NCBI GenBank assembly: GCA_964396265.1
Contig: CAYNEM010000012.1
Span: 1 to 64,000, forward strand
DNA from: EA-27 sp964396265
GTDB taxonomy: Archaea; Thermoplasmatota; Thermoplasmata; RBG-16-68-12; EA-27
Direction: 5' to 3'
DNA length: 64,000 nt
Under the pieces are notes generated by a model. The model searched no databases, was not told the origin of the DNA, and saw only the letters and a program-made list of their open reading frames with translations. The position numbers and the translations under genes are program-made. Shown in pieces: positions 1-8,057 of this stretch (positions are counted from its first letter, which is position 1; every line of letters begins with the position of its first letter).

Positions 1-1079
1 GTCACGAAGTCGAGCCCGTACTTGGCGAGGGCCTGCTGTTCCGCCTTCTTCCCCAGCTTCAGCATGAGCTCGATCTCGGTCTTCCAGAACTCGTCCTTGA
101 ACCGCGGGTCCGACAGCTCCGCGTTCAGGGCCCCGATGTCCCGCGGCGTCAGGCTGTCCGTCGGCAACTCGTAGTTCACGATGTCGCTGGCGGTGATCCC
201 GACGAACTCCGCGGTCGGCGTGGCGAGGTACTCCGAGATGTGCGCGGTCTTGATCGCGCCGAACGCCACGGACGCGTGGATTCGGAACGACCACGGATCG
301 CCGTCGGTAAAGCTCACAACGTTGAGCTTGAGTTCCTCGTTCAGACGCTTCAGCAATCGCCGCGTGCTGCGCGAGGGCTGTCCTTTCAGGTGAACTAGGA
401 CGCACTTCCCGTTTTCGTCGAAGCCATTCTCCACGAGCCGGTCGAACATGCCGCCCGTCTCGATCGCGAGGACGAACTTCGCGTCCGCGCTCACGAGCTT
501 GACCTTCTCCTTCTCCACGTTGTACGGGATCGTGTACCCGGCGTCGCCCACGTCGTCCTTGCAATTGATCCGCCGCCGCTCCCCGTTCCGCGTGACCTCT
601 TCGATCGTGACGTTCCCGATCACGGACGCGCCGGACTCTTCGGGCCGGAGCTTGAAGTCCTCCCGCAGGCATTCCGTGATGATCTCGAGGTCCTCCGCGA
701 GCAGGTTCGACTCGTCCTGCGAGTGGAACTTCGCGAGGTCCCACCCCTCGGAGATGTAGTACATCTCACGCAGTGTCGAGGACTTGGCCTGGCCGATCAT
801 GTCCTTGATGAAGTCGAGCACGTACATCGTCCGCAGGAGCATCAGGGCGCCCTTCAGCTTCTTCGCGGACCGCACGCCCTTCAGCGGGCCGTACTTCCAC
901 ACGGAGGCGCGCGTGTCGAAGCGGATGTTCGCCTTGGTCCGAAGCGGCAGGGTCATCTTCGGGATTTGGCCGTCCGTGAGTTGCCCGTAAATCTCCGTCG
1001 CGATGTCGTGGAGCTCCTCGACCGCCTTCTCCGCGCCCTGAGCGCCGCCACTCGGTTTGGTGGCTTGCTTCCTACTCAT
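1..1079 (-). CDS. top6A: DNA topoisomerase VI subunit A (partial, cut by window start)
   Basis: Catalytic A subunit of type IIB topoisomerase VI (Spo11 family), which makes the transient double-strand break that relaxes and decatenates DNA, acting with subunit B. About 359 residues are visible; the C-terminus lies beyond base 1. The tyrosine pair 107-108 in LREMYYISEG supplies the DNA-cleaving tyrosine of the winged-helix domain. The Toprim fold follows, with its glutamate in IETGG and the metal-binding aspartates in FTDGDPW. The ATG lies inside the last 8 bases of the B-subunit gene (ATGAGTAG), so the two subunits are co-transcribed and probably translationally coupled, in the B-then-A order usual in archaea. 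Identification is secure. Confidence 0.96.
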   Translation of the reverse strand, partial: MSRKQATKPSGGAQGAEKAVEELHDIATEIYGQLTDGQIPKMTLPLRTKANIRFDTRASVWKYGPLKGVRSAKKLKGALMLLRTMYVLDFIKDMIGQAKSSTLREMYYISEGWDLAKFHSQDESNLLAEDLEIITECLREDFKLRPEESGASVIGNVTIEEVTRNGERRRINCKDDVGDAGYTIPYNVEKEKVKLVSADAKFVLAIETGGMFDRLVENGFDENGKCVLVHLKGQPSRSTRRLLKRLNEELKLNVVSFTDGDPWSFRIHASVAFGAIKTAHISEYLATPTAEFVGITASDIVNYELPTDSLTPRDIGALNAELSDPRFKDEFWKTEIELMLKLGKKAEQQALAKYGLDFV

Positions 1080-3066
1080 CGCCCAGCTCCTTCTCCGCCT
1101 CGTCGTAGTCGACCTCTTCCTCTTCCTTCTCGGTGGGCGGCGCCTCCTCCTGCTCGAACTCCTTGTAGTTCAGCTCCCAGTCGCCGGGGAGGGGCTCCGC
1201 GCCGATCACGAGTTCCGGCGGGATGCCGGAGACGTACAGGTCGGACTCGTCGTATTCGTCCTTCTCGAGGCCGAGCAGTTCGAACGTGATGGTCGCCTTC
1301 TCCACGCTGCCGATCCGCGGGAGCTCCCATGTGATCTTGCCGTCCTCGCGGACCTCCGTGGGCTTCGGGCTGACCTTCCCGAGCTTCCACCCGTTCCTCG
1401 GGAGGAGTGCATGGAGGTTCATCTTCTTCCCGGCCGCGGTGAAGTTGTGCACGTCGATGGTGACGACATGCTTCTTGTCGTACGCGACGGACTCCTCGAT
1501 CCACACGACCCCCATGATCTTCGTGATCGTCCCGTCGAGGCTCGGGACCTTCTTGCCCACGATCGTGGCGCTCTTCTGCGCGATGAGGGGGAGGATCTTT
1601 TGGACGATGTCGAACTTCTCGCGGGTCTTCAGCTTCCGCTCTTTCTTCGTGAGGTGCGTCTTCAAACGGCGGCCGACTTCCTTGAGCGCGAGGTCGAGCT
1701 CCGTCAGGATCTCCGGGACCGCCGAGACGGCCTCCTTCGCCTCGTTCGTGTACGGCACCTTCGTCGAGCACACGTGCATGAGGAGGATCGCGGGCCCGTA
1801 GGGGAGGCCCTGCCCGCCGCGCTGCTCAAGGCCGTATCGCCGCCAGTCGACGTTGGCGGCGGCCTGCGCCAGGGCGCACGCGCCTGCCTGGTAGAGCAGG
1901 GGGGCGCGATTCGCGAAACGGAGAACCTCCACGGGTTGATCGGCGGGCAGATCGCCGCCAAACACGATGCCCACTTCGACCTGGAACGGGTTGCCCTGCC
2001 ACACCGCAGGGTCCCGGGTCAGGGGCGGCGAGTAGAACTCCGGACGCAGGTTCCCGAGGACGTTCTTCAGGCCCTTCTTGATCAACCGCTCCCCGATCGG
2101 CGCGAGGCAATCCGTCTGCGGGGCCATGACCTTGACCTTCGGAATCGCGTCCACGATCGCCTTCGCCTGCTCCAAGGAGAGCGACCTCGGGCGCATCTCC
2201 GGATCGATCCCCGCAACATCGCAGATCTCCTTCGCGACGCGGGGCGAGATGCGCGAGAACTCCTCTTCGAGGAACGCGCTCAACTTGTACGATTTCGTCT
2301 CCTTCCCCATCGCGAGGAGCGTCCCGATCTCCAGTCCGTACGGATGGGGCTTGATCTCTATGGTCTTTGGCGGCATCTCCTGGGTCGCGCGCTCCCAGAC
2401 GACGACTTCGCCTTCCGGCGGTTTGAACGAGATCCGCGCGTGCGGGTTCACGATCGCCGCGCCCTTCAGGTACTCCGTCACGGACTGCTTCCCGCCGATA
2501 TAGCGACCCTTCAGGGGAATCTCGATGCGCGTCCCGTGCGCCTTGTCCCATACCTTGAACTCCTCGCGCTGGACGGACGGCTTGTTCTTCCGCGTGTCGA
2601 CGATGAGGTCAAGTTCGTACGCCACATCCATCTCCGTCGTCTTCGTGCGGATGGTTGCGGGCTTCCCCGTCGTGATCTGACCGTACATGATAGCGCCGGA
2701 TATCCCGAGCCCCTGCGCCCCGCGGGCCTGCCGACGGCTGTGAAAACGGGAGCCGTAAAGCAGGCGACCGAACACGTTCGCGACCTCCTTCTTGAGGATC
2801 CCGGGCCCGTTGTCCTCGATGGCGACGACGAACTCGTCCTTCCCGGACTTCGAGACCTCGACGGCAACGTCGGGCAGGATCTCCGACTCCTCGGCCGCGT
2901 CGAGGCTGTTGTCCACCCCCTCCTTGACCGCGGTCAGGAGGGCTTTCGTCGGAGAGTCGTAGCCGAGAATCTGCTTGTTCCGCTCGAAAAACTCGGAGAT
3001 GGAGATTTCGCGCTGTTTCTTGGCCAGCTCTTCCGCTATCGTCATGGAAGGCACGGTGCGTCCCAT
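1072..3066 (-). CDS. top6B: DNA topoisomerase VI subunit B
   Basis: ATPase subunit of topoisomerase VI; ATP-driven dimerisation captures the second DNA segment while subunit A cuts. The GHKL ATPase motifs are clear: the N-box in EGVDNSLDAAE (residues 49-59), EDNGPGI (84-90) and the ATP-lid glycines in GAQGLGISGA (116-125). A transducer domain follows, then a C-terminal extension ending in a strongly acidic tail. At 664 residues it is longer than the roughly 530-residue minimal form, as in archaeal versions with an extra C-terminal domain. The TATA box at 3099-3106 fits initiation at 3066 with a short leader; ATG 3045 (MTIAEELAKK) is an alternative that matches the usual family N-terminus. Confidence 0.96.
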   Translation of the reverse strand: MGRTVPSMTIAEELAKKQREISISEFFERNKQILGYDSPTKALLTAVKEGVDNSLDAAEESEILPDVAVEVSKSGKDEFVVAIEDNGPGILKKEVANVFGRLLYGSRFHSRRQARGAQGLGISGAIMYGQITTGKPATIRTKTTEMDVAYELDLIVDTRKNKPSVQREEFKVWDKAHGTRIEIPLKGRYIGGKQSVTEYLKGAAIVNPHARISFKPPEGEVVVWERATQEMPPKTIEIKPHPYGLEIGTLLAMGKETKSYKLSAFLEEEFSRISPRVAKEICDVAGIDPEMRPRSLSLEQAKAIVDAIPKVKVMAPQTDCLAPIGERLIKKGLKNVLGNLRPEFYSPPLTRDPAVWQGNPFQVEVGIVFGGDLPADQPVEVLRFANRAPLLYQAGACALAQAAANVDWRRYGLEQRGGQGLPYGPAILLMHVCSTKVPYTNEAKEAVSAVPEILTELDLALKEVGRRLKTHLTKKERKLKTREKFDIVQKILPLIAQKSATIVGKKVPSLDGTITKIMGVVWIEESVAYDKKHVVTIDVHNFTAAGKKMNLHALLPRNGWKLGKVSPKPTEVREDGKITWELPRIGSVEKATITFELLGLEKDEYDESDLYVSGIPPELVIGAEPLPGDWELNYKEFEQEEAPPTEKEEEEVDYDEAEKELGDE

Positions 3067-3098
3067 CCCTTGAGGCGGGCGCTCATGCTGGGAGCATC

Positions 3099-3106
3099 AT
3101 ATAAAA
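3099..3106 (-). promoter_or_regulatory. TATA box of the top6B-top6A operon
   Basis: On the minus strand the sequence reads TTTTATAT in an otherwise G+C-rich stretch. It is centred about 36 bases before the ATG at 3066, predicting an mRNA with a leader of about 10 bases. No other AT-rich element lies between here and the upstream gene. Confidence 0.6.
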
Positions 3107-3136
3107 GTTCCCGCCAGATTCCCGCGAGATGGACGA

Positions 3137-3529
3137 CTACGCGCGCTCGGAGGCGAGCCGCCACTGCATCCCCGCCAGATTGGCCGCAAGCGCCGCCAAA
3201 AGACCGACGACGTCCATCGCGAAGTCCGCGGCGTCCCCGAACCGGCCCGGGATGAGCGTCTGGAACGATTCGTCGAACGCCGCGAACGCGATCCCGGCCG
3301 CCAGCGCAGGGAACCGACCCCGCCAGCCGTATCCCCGGACGGAAATGAGGAGGAGGACGCCGAACGCGAAGTACTCGAGGACATGGAGCGCCTTGTCGCC
3401 CTGGGCGACCCCCGTGGAGGGCAGGTCCGTCCCCGGTCGGCTCGAGAGGACCAAGATCAGCGCCGCGTAGCTGACCGCCGGCAGCGCGAGCAGGAGCCTA
3501 CGCCTTCGGCTTCGCTTCGGCGGGTTCAA
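3137..3529 (-). CDS. VanZ-like membrane protein
   Basis: A 130-residue protein with a basic N-terminus (PPKRSRRRR) and about four hydrophobic segments. The pattern of a conserved LSSRPG after the first membrane segment, DKALHVLEYFAFG, and later FDESFQTLIPGRFGDAADF is that of the VanZ-like family (first known from teicoplanin resistance, but mostly of unknown function in archaea). Its start overlaps the end of the upstream membrane-protein gene by 32 bases, so the two are co-transcribed. The family assignment rests on motif pattern; the molecular role is unknown. Confidence 0.8.
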   Translation of the reverse strand: MNPPKRSRRRRLLLALPAVSYAALILVLSSRPGTDLPSTGVAQGDKALHVLEYFAFGVLLLISVRGYGWRGRFPALAAGIAFAAFDESFQTLIPGRFGDAADFAMDVVGLLAALAANLAGMQWRLASERA

Positions 3530-4454
3530 GGCGCTCCGTCCCGGGTCCGAAATCGGCGCCGCAGTTCGGGCACTTCGTGTCCGCGTCCGAGACGTCGCCG
3601 CCGCAGTTCGTGCACGTGTACTCCCCGCCCCCCTCGTCCCGCTTCCGCCCCTTGTCGGGCCGCGCTCCGCGCATCTCCCGCGCCTTGCGCGTCCACCAGT
3701 AGATCATGAGGAGCAGGTAGAAGCCGATGACGATGAGAATCATCTGGAAGAATCCGTTGATCAGCCACAGCGCGAAGTACGTGCCGTAGGGAGCGTTGTA
3801 CGGCCCTGGGACACCGACCGTCCGGACGGCGAAAGTGTTCGATGACTCGTTGGTCACCTGGAAGCTGTAAGAGTGCGCGTAGGGCTCGAGCCGCACCACC
3901 GCGTAGAACCGCTCGCCGTTCCAGAACGCGCCGTCCGAGAGTTCGTCCAGCCCCCGCAGGTCGGGCGCCATGTCCACGGTCTGGTTCCCGACGTCCAGGC
4001 CGACGAGCGACAGCACTTGGACCCGGAGCGTGAAGTTCGCCGGGTCCGTGGCGTTCGCGACGCGCATCGTGACCGTGAAGTTGAAGTCCGCCGCACCCGG
4101 GTTCGCGCGGAAGGGCCGGACAATCCCATTGGAGAGCGTGACGTCCTCCCCGGTCGCGTCGAGGACGTATTCCCCCTGGGAGGCGTAGCTCGGCGTGAAC
4201 AGGGCGGCGAAGAACAGCGTGGTGAGCACGAGGACGAGGACGCCGTTCAGCGCGTGGTGCTTCGCGCGCCGCTCGCCGAACCAGTGCGGGATGAGCAGGG
4301 TGAGCACGGGGATGAGCAGGACCGAGAAGCAGACGACCGCCGTCCGGAACGTCGCGGCGAGGACGAGCGCACATAGGGCCGAGGTCAAGGCAAGGTAAGT
4401 GATGCGGAAGTAGTGGGTCCCGCGGAACTTCGACCACAGGGCCTTCCAGTCCAT
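3498..4454 (-). CDS. membrane protein with C-terminal zinc ribbon
   Basis: Not recognised as a named family. From the ATG at 4454 (MDWKALWSKF) it has three hydrophobic segments near the N-terminus, an external region of about 150 residues with several N-glycosylation-type sequons, one more membrane segment, and a cytoplasmic tail with a zinc ribbon (CTNCGG...CPNCGAD). A longer reading frame starts at 4514, but the TATA-like TTTTTATG at 4478-4485 lies inside it, about 28 bases before 4454, which favours the shorter protein. It overlaps the VanZ-like gene. The layout (external domain, membrane span, cytosolic zinc ribbon) recurs in this window. Confidence 0.8.
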   Translation of the reverse strand: MDWKALWSKFRGTHYFRITYLALTSALCALVLAATFRTAVVCFSVLLIPVLTLLIPHWFGERRAKHHALNGVLVLVLTTLFFAALFTPSYASQGEYVLDATGEDVTLSNGIVRPFRANPGAADFNFTVTMRVANATDPANFTLRVQVLSLVGLDVGNQTVDMAPDLRGLDELSDGAFWNGERFYAVVRLEPYAHSYSFQVTNESSNTFAVRTVGVPGPYNAPYGTYFALWLINGFFQMILIVIGFYLLLMIYWWTRKAREMRGARPDKGRKRDEGGGEYTCTNCGGDVSDADTKCPNCGADFGPGTERLEPAEAKPKA

Positions 4455-4566
4455 CCCCCGCGCGAAGCTGGGGGCCGCATAAAAACGTTGGCCCCGAGAG
4501 TAATGAGGAGCCAATCCTTAAGTAACGTTTACTGCATGCGACGGGCCCCCTCGGGAGGCATGCGCA

Positions 4567-5502
4567 ATGCGTTCTCTCATCGTCGCGTTGGGCGGCAACG
4601 CCCTCCAGCCGCCCGGTGAGTCCCCAGACTTCGAGGCGATGCGCCGCCGCGTAGACGCCTGCGCCCGCTCGCTCACGCATCTGGCGGCAGAGGACGTCCG
4701 GCTCGTCATCACGCACGGGAACGGCCCGCAGGTCGGGGACCTGCTCGCCCAGTCCGAGGAGGCGCGAGGCAAGGCCCTGCGCCCCCCGCTCGACGTCCTC
4801 GTCGCGGAGACCCAAGCGCAGATCGGCTACCTGCTGCAGCAGGCGCTTGCAAACGAGTTCGCGAGGCTCCTGAGGCCGCGGAACGTGGCCACCGTGGTCA
4901 CACAGGTCGTCGTCGACCCCGCGGACCCCGCGTTCCACCGTCCGACGAAGCCCGTCGGTCCCCTCATCAAATCGGACACGGAGGCGATGCTGCGGCGCGC
5001 GCGCGGCTGGCAGCTCGTCCAGGACCCCCGCGGCGGCTGGCGGCGCGTCGTGCCCTCCCCGCGTCCGCTCGAGGTCATCGAGGTGCCCGCGATCCGCGCG
5101 TTGCTCTCCGCGGGACTGGTCGTGATCGCGGCCGGCGGCGGCGGCGTCCCCGTCGTGCGGGAGAACGGACGGCTCGTCGGCGTGGAGGCGGTGATCGACA
5201 AGGACCTCGCTTCAGCGATCCTCGCGCGCGATGTGGCGGCGGAGCAGCTCGTGTTCGCCACGGACGTCGACGCGGTCGCCCTCGACTACGGCAAGCCGGG
5301 GCAGCGGTCCGTCCCAAGGATGACCGTCGCGGAGGCCCGCGGGTACCTCGACGAGGGCCAGTTCCCCGAGGGCTCCATGGGGCCGAAGGTCGAGGCCGCG
5401 ATCCTGTTCGTGAGCGCCGGCGGACGCGAGGCCCTGATCACGAGCGTCGGAGCGCTCGGGAACGCGATCGGGGGAGAGGCGGGCACGCGCATCGTCCCGT
5501 GA
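4567..5502 (+). CDS. arcC: carbamate kinase
   Basis: Amino-acid kinase family enzyme that interconverts carbamoyl phosphate plus ADP with carbamate plus ATP, or makes carbamoyl phosphate. The start VALGGNALQ is the family signature, followed by THGNGPQVGDL, TQAQIGYLLQQAL, GGGGVPVV and VIDKDLASA. The C-terminal AEARGYLDEGQFPEGSMGPK region binds substrate. Its 311 residues match the usual length. The ATG has a good Shine-Dalgarno GGGAGG eight bases upstream, and an AT-rich TTAAGTAA lies about 48 bases upstream, so this is one of the few genes here with a leader. No arginine deiminase or ornithine transcarbamylase gene is adjacent, so its pathway is open. Confidence 0.95.
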   Translation: MRSLIVALGGNALQPPGESPDFEAMRRRVDACARSLTHLAAEDVRLVITHGNGPQVGDLLAQSEEARGKALRPPLDVLVAETQAQIGYLLQQALANEFARLLRPRNVATVVTQVVVDPADPAFHRPTKPVGPLIKSDTEAMLRRARGWQLVQDPRGGWRRVVPSPRPLEVIEVPAIRALLSAGLVVIAAGGGGVPVVRENGRLVGVEAVIDKDLASAILARDVAAEQLVFATDVDAVALDYGKPGQRSVPRMTVAEARGYLDEGQFPEGSMGPKVEAAILFVSAGGREALITSVGALGNAIGGEAGTRIVP

Positions 5503-5549
5503 ACCCCCCTCCGCAACGTATTTCTCTCGGGCGTCGGTAGGTCGGTCGC

Positions 5550-6656
5550 ATGGTGACGCTGGAAGACCAGATCCGCACGGTCGAGGAGGAGATCGCGCGG
5601 ACCCAGTACAACAAGCACACCCAGCATCACATCGGCAAGCTCAAGGCGAAGCTCGCACGGATGAAGGACGAGAAGGAGAAACGAATCGCGAAGTCCGGCG
5701 GCGGGGGACCGGGATACGCGGTCCGCAAGTCGGGGCACGCCTCCGTGGGCCTCGTCGGCTTCCCCTCGGTCGGGAAGTCCACGCTCCTCAACGCGATTAC
5801 GAGCGCGCAGAGCGCGGTGGCCGCGTACGACTTCACGACGCTCGACGTGATCCCCGGCCTGCTCGAATACAAGGGCGCGAAGATCCAGATCCTCGACATG
5901 CCCGGCATCATCCGAGGAGCGTCGAAGGGGCGAGGCCGGGGGCGCGAGGTGATCTCCGTCGCCCGCATCTGCGACCTGGTCCTCCTGATGATCGACGTGT
6001 TCGAGACGAACGTGAACGTCCTCGTCGAGGAGCTGACCTCGGCGGCGATCCGCCTGAACGCGACGCCGCCGGACGTCATCGTCAAGAAACGGAGTCGCGG
6101 CGGACTGAACGTGAACGCGACGGTGCCGCTCACGAAGGTCACTAAGGAGATGATCGAGGACATGGTCCGGGAGTTCGGCCACCTGAGCGGCGACGTCGTC
6201 GTCCGCCAGGATGTCAACGAGGACGAGGTCGTCGACGCGCTCGCGGGGAACCGTGTGTACGTCCCCGCGATCGTCGTGATGAACAAGATCGACCTCGTCG
6301 GCCGCGACTACCTCCGGGAGGTGGAGAAGCGGCTCGGGGCCTGGAAGGTGGTGCCCATCTCCGCGGAGAAGGGGGAAGGCCTCGACCGCCTGAAGGACGA
6401 GATGTACCGGAGCCTGAGGTTCATCCGCATCTACCTGAAGCCGCAGGGCAAGGAGGCGGACATGAAGGAGCCGCTGATCGTGAAGCAGGCAAGCACGGTC
6501 GGCATGGTGTGCGACGCCCTCCATCGGGACTTCCGCGGGAAGTTCCGGTTCGCGAACGTCTGGGGGAAGAGCGCGACTCACCCCGGGCAGCGCGTCGGCC
6601 TGGAGCACGTCCTCGTTGACGAGGACATCCTCACGGTTGTCGTGCGCCGTTCGTAA
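5550..6656 (+). CDS. DRG-family GTP-binding protein
   Basis: Archaeal member of the developmentally regulated GTP-binding (DRG/Obg superfamily) proteins, which associate with translating ribosomes. The order is an N-terminal helical region (residues 1-60), the G domain with G1 GFPSVGKST (70-78), the DxxG motif in LDMPGI (about 115) and NKID (about 245), the DRG-specific S5D2L insertion in the middle, and a C-terminal TGS domain. At 368 residues it has the standard length. The ATG is about 30 bases after a TATA-like GTATTTCT. It stands alone, 47 bases after the carbamate kinase gene. Confidence 0.95.
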   Translation: MVTLEDQIRTVEEEIARTQYNKHTQHHIGKLKAKLARMKDEKEKRIAKSGGGGPGYAVRKSGHASVGLVGFPSVGKSTLLNAITSAQSAVAAYDFTTLDVIPGLLEYKGAKIQILDMPGIIRGASKGRGRGREVISVARICDLVLLMIDVFETNVNVLVEELTSAAIRLNATPPDVIVKKRSRGGLNVNATVPLTKVTKEMIEDMVREFGHLSGDVVVRQDVNEDEVVDALAGNRVYVPAIVVMNKIDLVGRDYLREVEKRLGAWKVVPISAEKGEGLDRLKDEMYRSLRFIRIYLKPQGKEADMKEPLIVKQASTVGMVCDALHRDFRGKFRFANVWGKSATHPGQRVGLEHVLVDEDILTVVVRRS

Positions 6657-6734
6657 GGGGCGTATCGTCTTCGGCGACGAGATTCTCGGGTCTGGACAGG
6701 AAATTATGTCAACAAGGATCTTCTTCAGTCTTCT

Positions 6735-6959
6735 ATGGCGCGAATCATCAGGGGAGCTCCGCGAGGGCGGACGACGATTCCCCCTGCGATCCGCAAGCGA
6801 GACCGGAGGGGCACCCGTGTCCGGGTCGACGGCCTTGGGCAAGAGAAGGTAATGCGCCCGGTGCCGGACCTGGCGGATCTCGCGGGCTCGCTTTCCAAGT
6901 ACGCGACCCGCAAGGAAGCGAATGCTCTACTGGACGAGATGGACCAAGACGAGGATTGA
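6735..6959 (+). CDS. AbrB/VapB-like antitoxin-type protein, shortened
   Basis: A 74-residue protein with the SpoVT/AbrB swapped-hairpin signature: a G-x-TTIPPAIRKR strand-turn, then VRV...VMRPVPDL, and the VapB-type tail (LADLAGSLSKY followed by EANALLDEM). Compared with normal AbrB-type antitoxins the middle of the domain (usually GDRVxxxVEDGRIVLRP) is a few residues short. An AT-rich box (AAATTATG, 6700-6707) sits about 30 bases before the ATG, so the gene is probably expressed leaderless. No PIN-domain (VapC) gene follows; the next gene is ferredoxin on the other strand. It is either an orphan antitoxin left after toxin loss or a stand-alone DNA-binding regulator. Confidence 0.6.
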   Translation: MARIIRGAPRGRTTIPPAIRKRDRRGTRVRVDGLGQEKVMRPVPDLADLAGSLSKYATRKEANALLDEMDQDED

Positions 6960-7020
6960 CCGTGGCTTCGACTCCCGGTTCTTCTCGGACCGACTCTTCA
7001 GAGGACCGCGAGGGAGAATC

Positions 7021-7452
7021 TCACGCACCCGGCGTGATCTTGATCGCGAGCACGGGGCACGCGGTCTCGCACGCCATGCAATCGATGCAGTCATTCTCGC
7101 GGAGCGGGTCGCACTTGTCCGTGCGGAAGGTCTGCCACTCCGGCCCGCCCGCCTCGAGGATCTTGTCCTTCTCGGCGCCTTTTGCGCCGGGCGCGAGGTA
7201 CCATTCGAACACGTCGACCGGACAGACGTCCATGCACGCGCCGTCCGCGATGCACGACTCCCAATCCACCGCCACGTGCGTCCCATGGATGCCGAGTACG
7301 GTCGGATATGGCTTGCCCTCCGCGTCCGGACGGACCTTCCCCTCGGCGAGGACCTTGTGGTCGTTGCACTCTGAGGTGACGGGGTACTCCTCCGGCTTCG
7401 TCAGGAAATCAGGGTCGATCGCCCCGGGCTTGTAGTCGACCTCGCGCACCAT
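7021..7452 (-). CDS. zinc/7Fe-type ferredoxin
   Basis: Small soluble electron carrier, 143 residues. It has the long N-terminal extension of Thermoplasma/Sulfolobus ferredoxins, with candidate zinc-ligand histidines (IHGTHVAVDWESC), then a first cluster motif CIADGACMDVCP in which the second cysteine is replaced (a 3Fe-4S pattern), and a full second motif CIDCMACETACP for a 4Fe-4S cluster. Such ferredoxins serve 2-oxoacid:ferredoxin oxidoreductases. The ATG at 7452 is 25 bases from the TATA-like CTAAGTAT (minus strand, about 7473-7480), so the message is probably leaderless and monocistronic. Confidence 0.93.
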   Translation of the reverse strand: MVREVDYKPGAIDPDFLTKPEEYPVTSECNDHKVLAEGKVRPDAEGKPYPTVLGIHGTHVAVDWESCIADGACMDVCPVDVFEWYLAPGAKGAEKDKILEAGGPEWQTFRTDKCDPLRENDCIDCMACETACPVLAIKITPGA

Positions 7453-7491
7453 CGGACCGCCGAGACCGCGGGAATACTTAGGGTTTCCGCA

Positions 7492-8025
7492 CTACTTCGC
7501 CCACTTCACCGAGCAGCCGCGTGGCGGCGTCTCGGCGAGTGCTGGTTCCTTGCCCGACAGGATCGCATCGAGCGCTTCCCGGAGGTACTTCTTCGTGACC
7601 CGGACAGGGGACTCGTGGTTGTCGTCCGGCGCACCATGGTACCGGAGGACGCGGTCCCGGTCGAACACGAAGAACTCCGGCGTCCGGGCCGCGCCGAACT
7701 TGTGCGCGATCTCCTGCGACGCGTCGTGCAGGTACGGGAACGGGTACCCTTTCATCCGTGCCCGCTCGACCATGTGGGGGAAGTCGTCGGTCGGGTAGTT
7801 CACGGTCTCGTTCGAGTTAATCGCGATGACCTGCACACCCTTGGCAGCATACTCCTTCTGGACGTCGATCACGCGCGCCTCCCACGCCTGCACGTACGGG
7901 CAGTGGTTGCACCAGAACGTGACGGCCAGGACCGGCTTGTCCTGATAGTCCGAGAGGCGGTGGGTCTTCCCGTCGACACCAGGGAGGTGGAAGTCGATGG
8001 CTTTGGAACCGAGGGACAGCGACAT
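7492..8025 (-). CDS. AhpC/TSA-type redoxin
   Basis: A 177-residue thioredoxin-fold protein of the AhpC/TSA superfamily. After LPGVDGKTHRLSDYQDKP it carries the redox motif FWCNHCPYVQAW, the CNHCPYV signature of a subfamily with a CxxC instead of the single peroxidatic cysteine. The cis-proline lies in ARTPEFFVFD and a last cysteine in RGCSVKW. It probably reduces peroxides or disulfides in the cytoplasm. The reading frame is open far upstream, but the family N-terminus starts at MSLSLGSKAIDF (ATG 8025). It lies 32 bases after the valS stop on the same strand and is probably co-transcribed with it. Confidence 0.9.
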   Translation of the reverse strand: MSLSLGSKAIDFHLPGVDGKTHRLSDYQDKPVLAVTFWCNHCPYVQAWEARVIDVQKEYAAKGVQVIAINSNETVNYPTDDFPHMVERARMKGYPFPYLHDASQEIAHKFGAARTPEFFVFDRDRVLRYHGAPDDNHESPVRVTKKYLREALDAILSGKEPALAETPPRGCSVKWAK

Positions 8026-8057
8026 GGCATCACCATGCCATCCGTCGTATTTGCGGT

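Noticed and set aside
1057..3255. Plus-strand frame of more than 700 codons opposite top6B
   Set aside because: Antisense to a confidently identified gene, low-complexity L/R/D-rich product.
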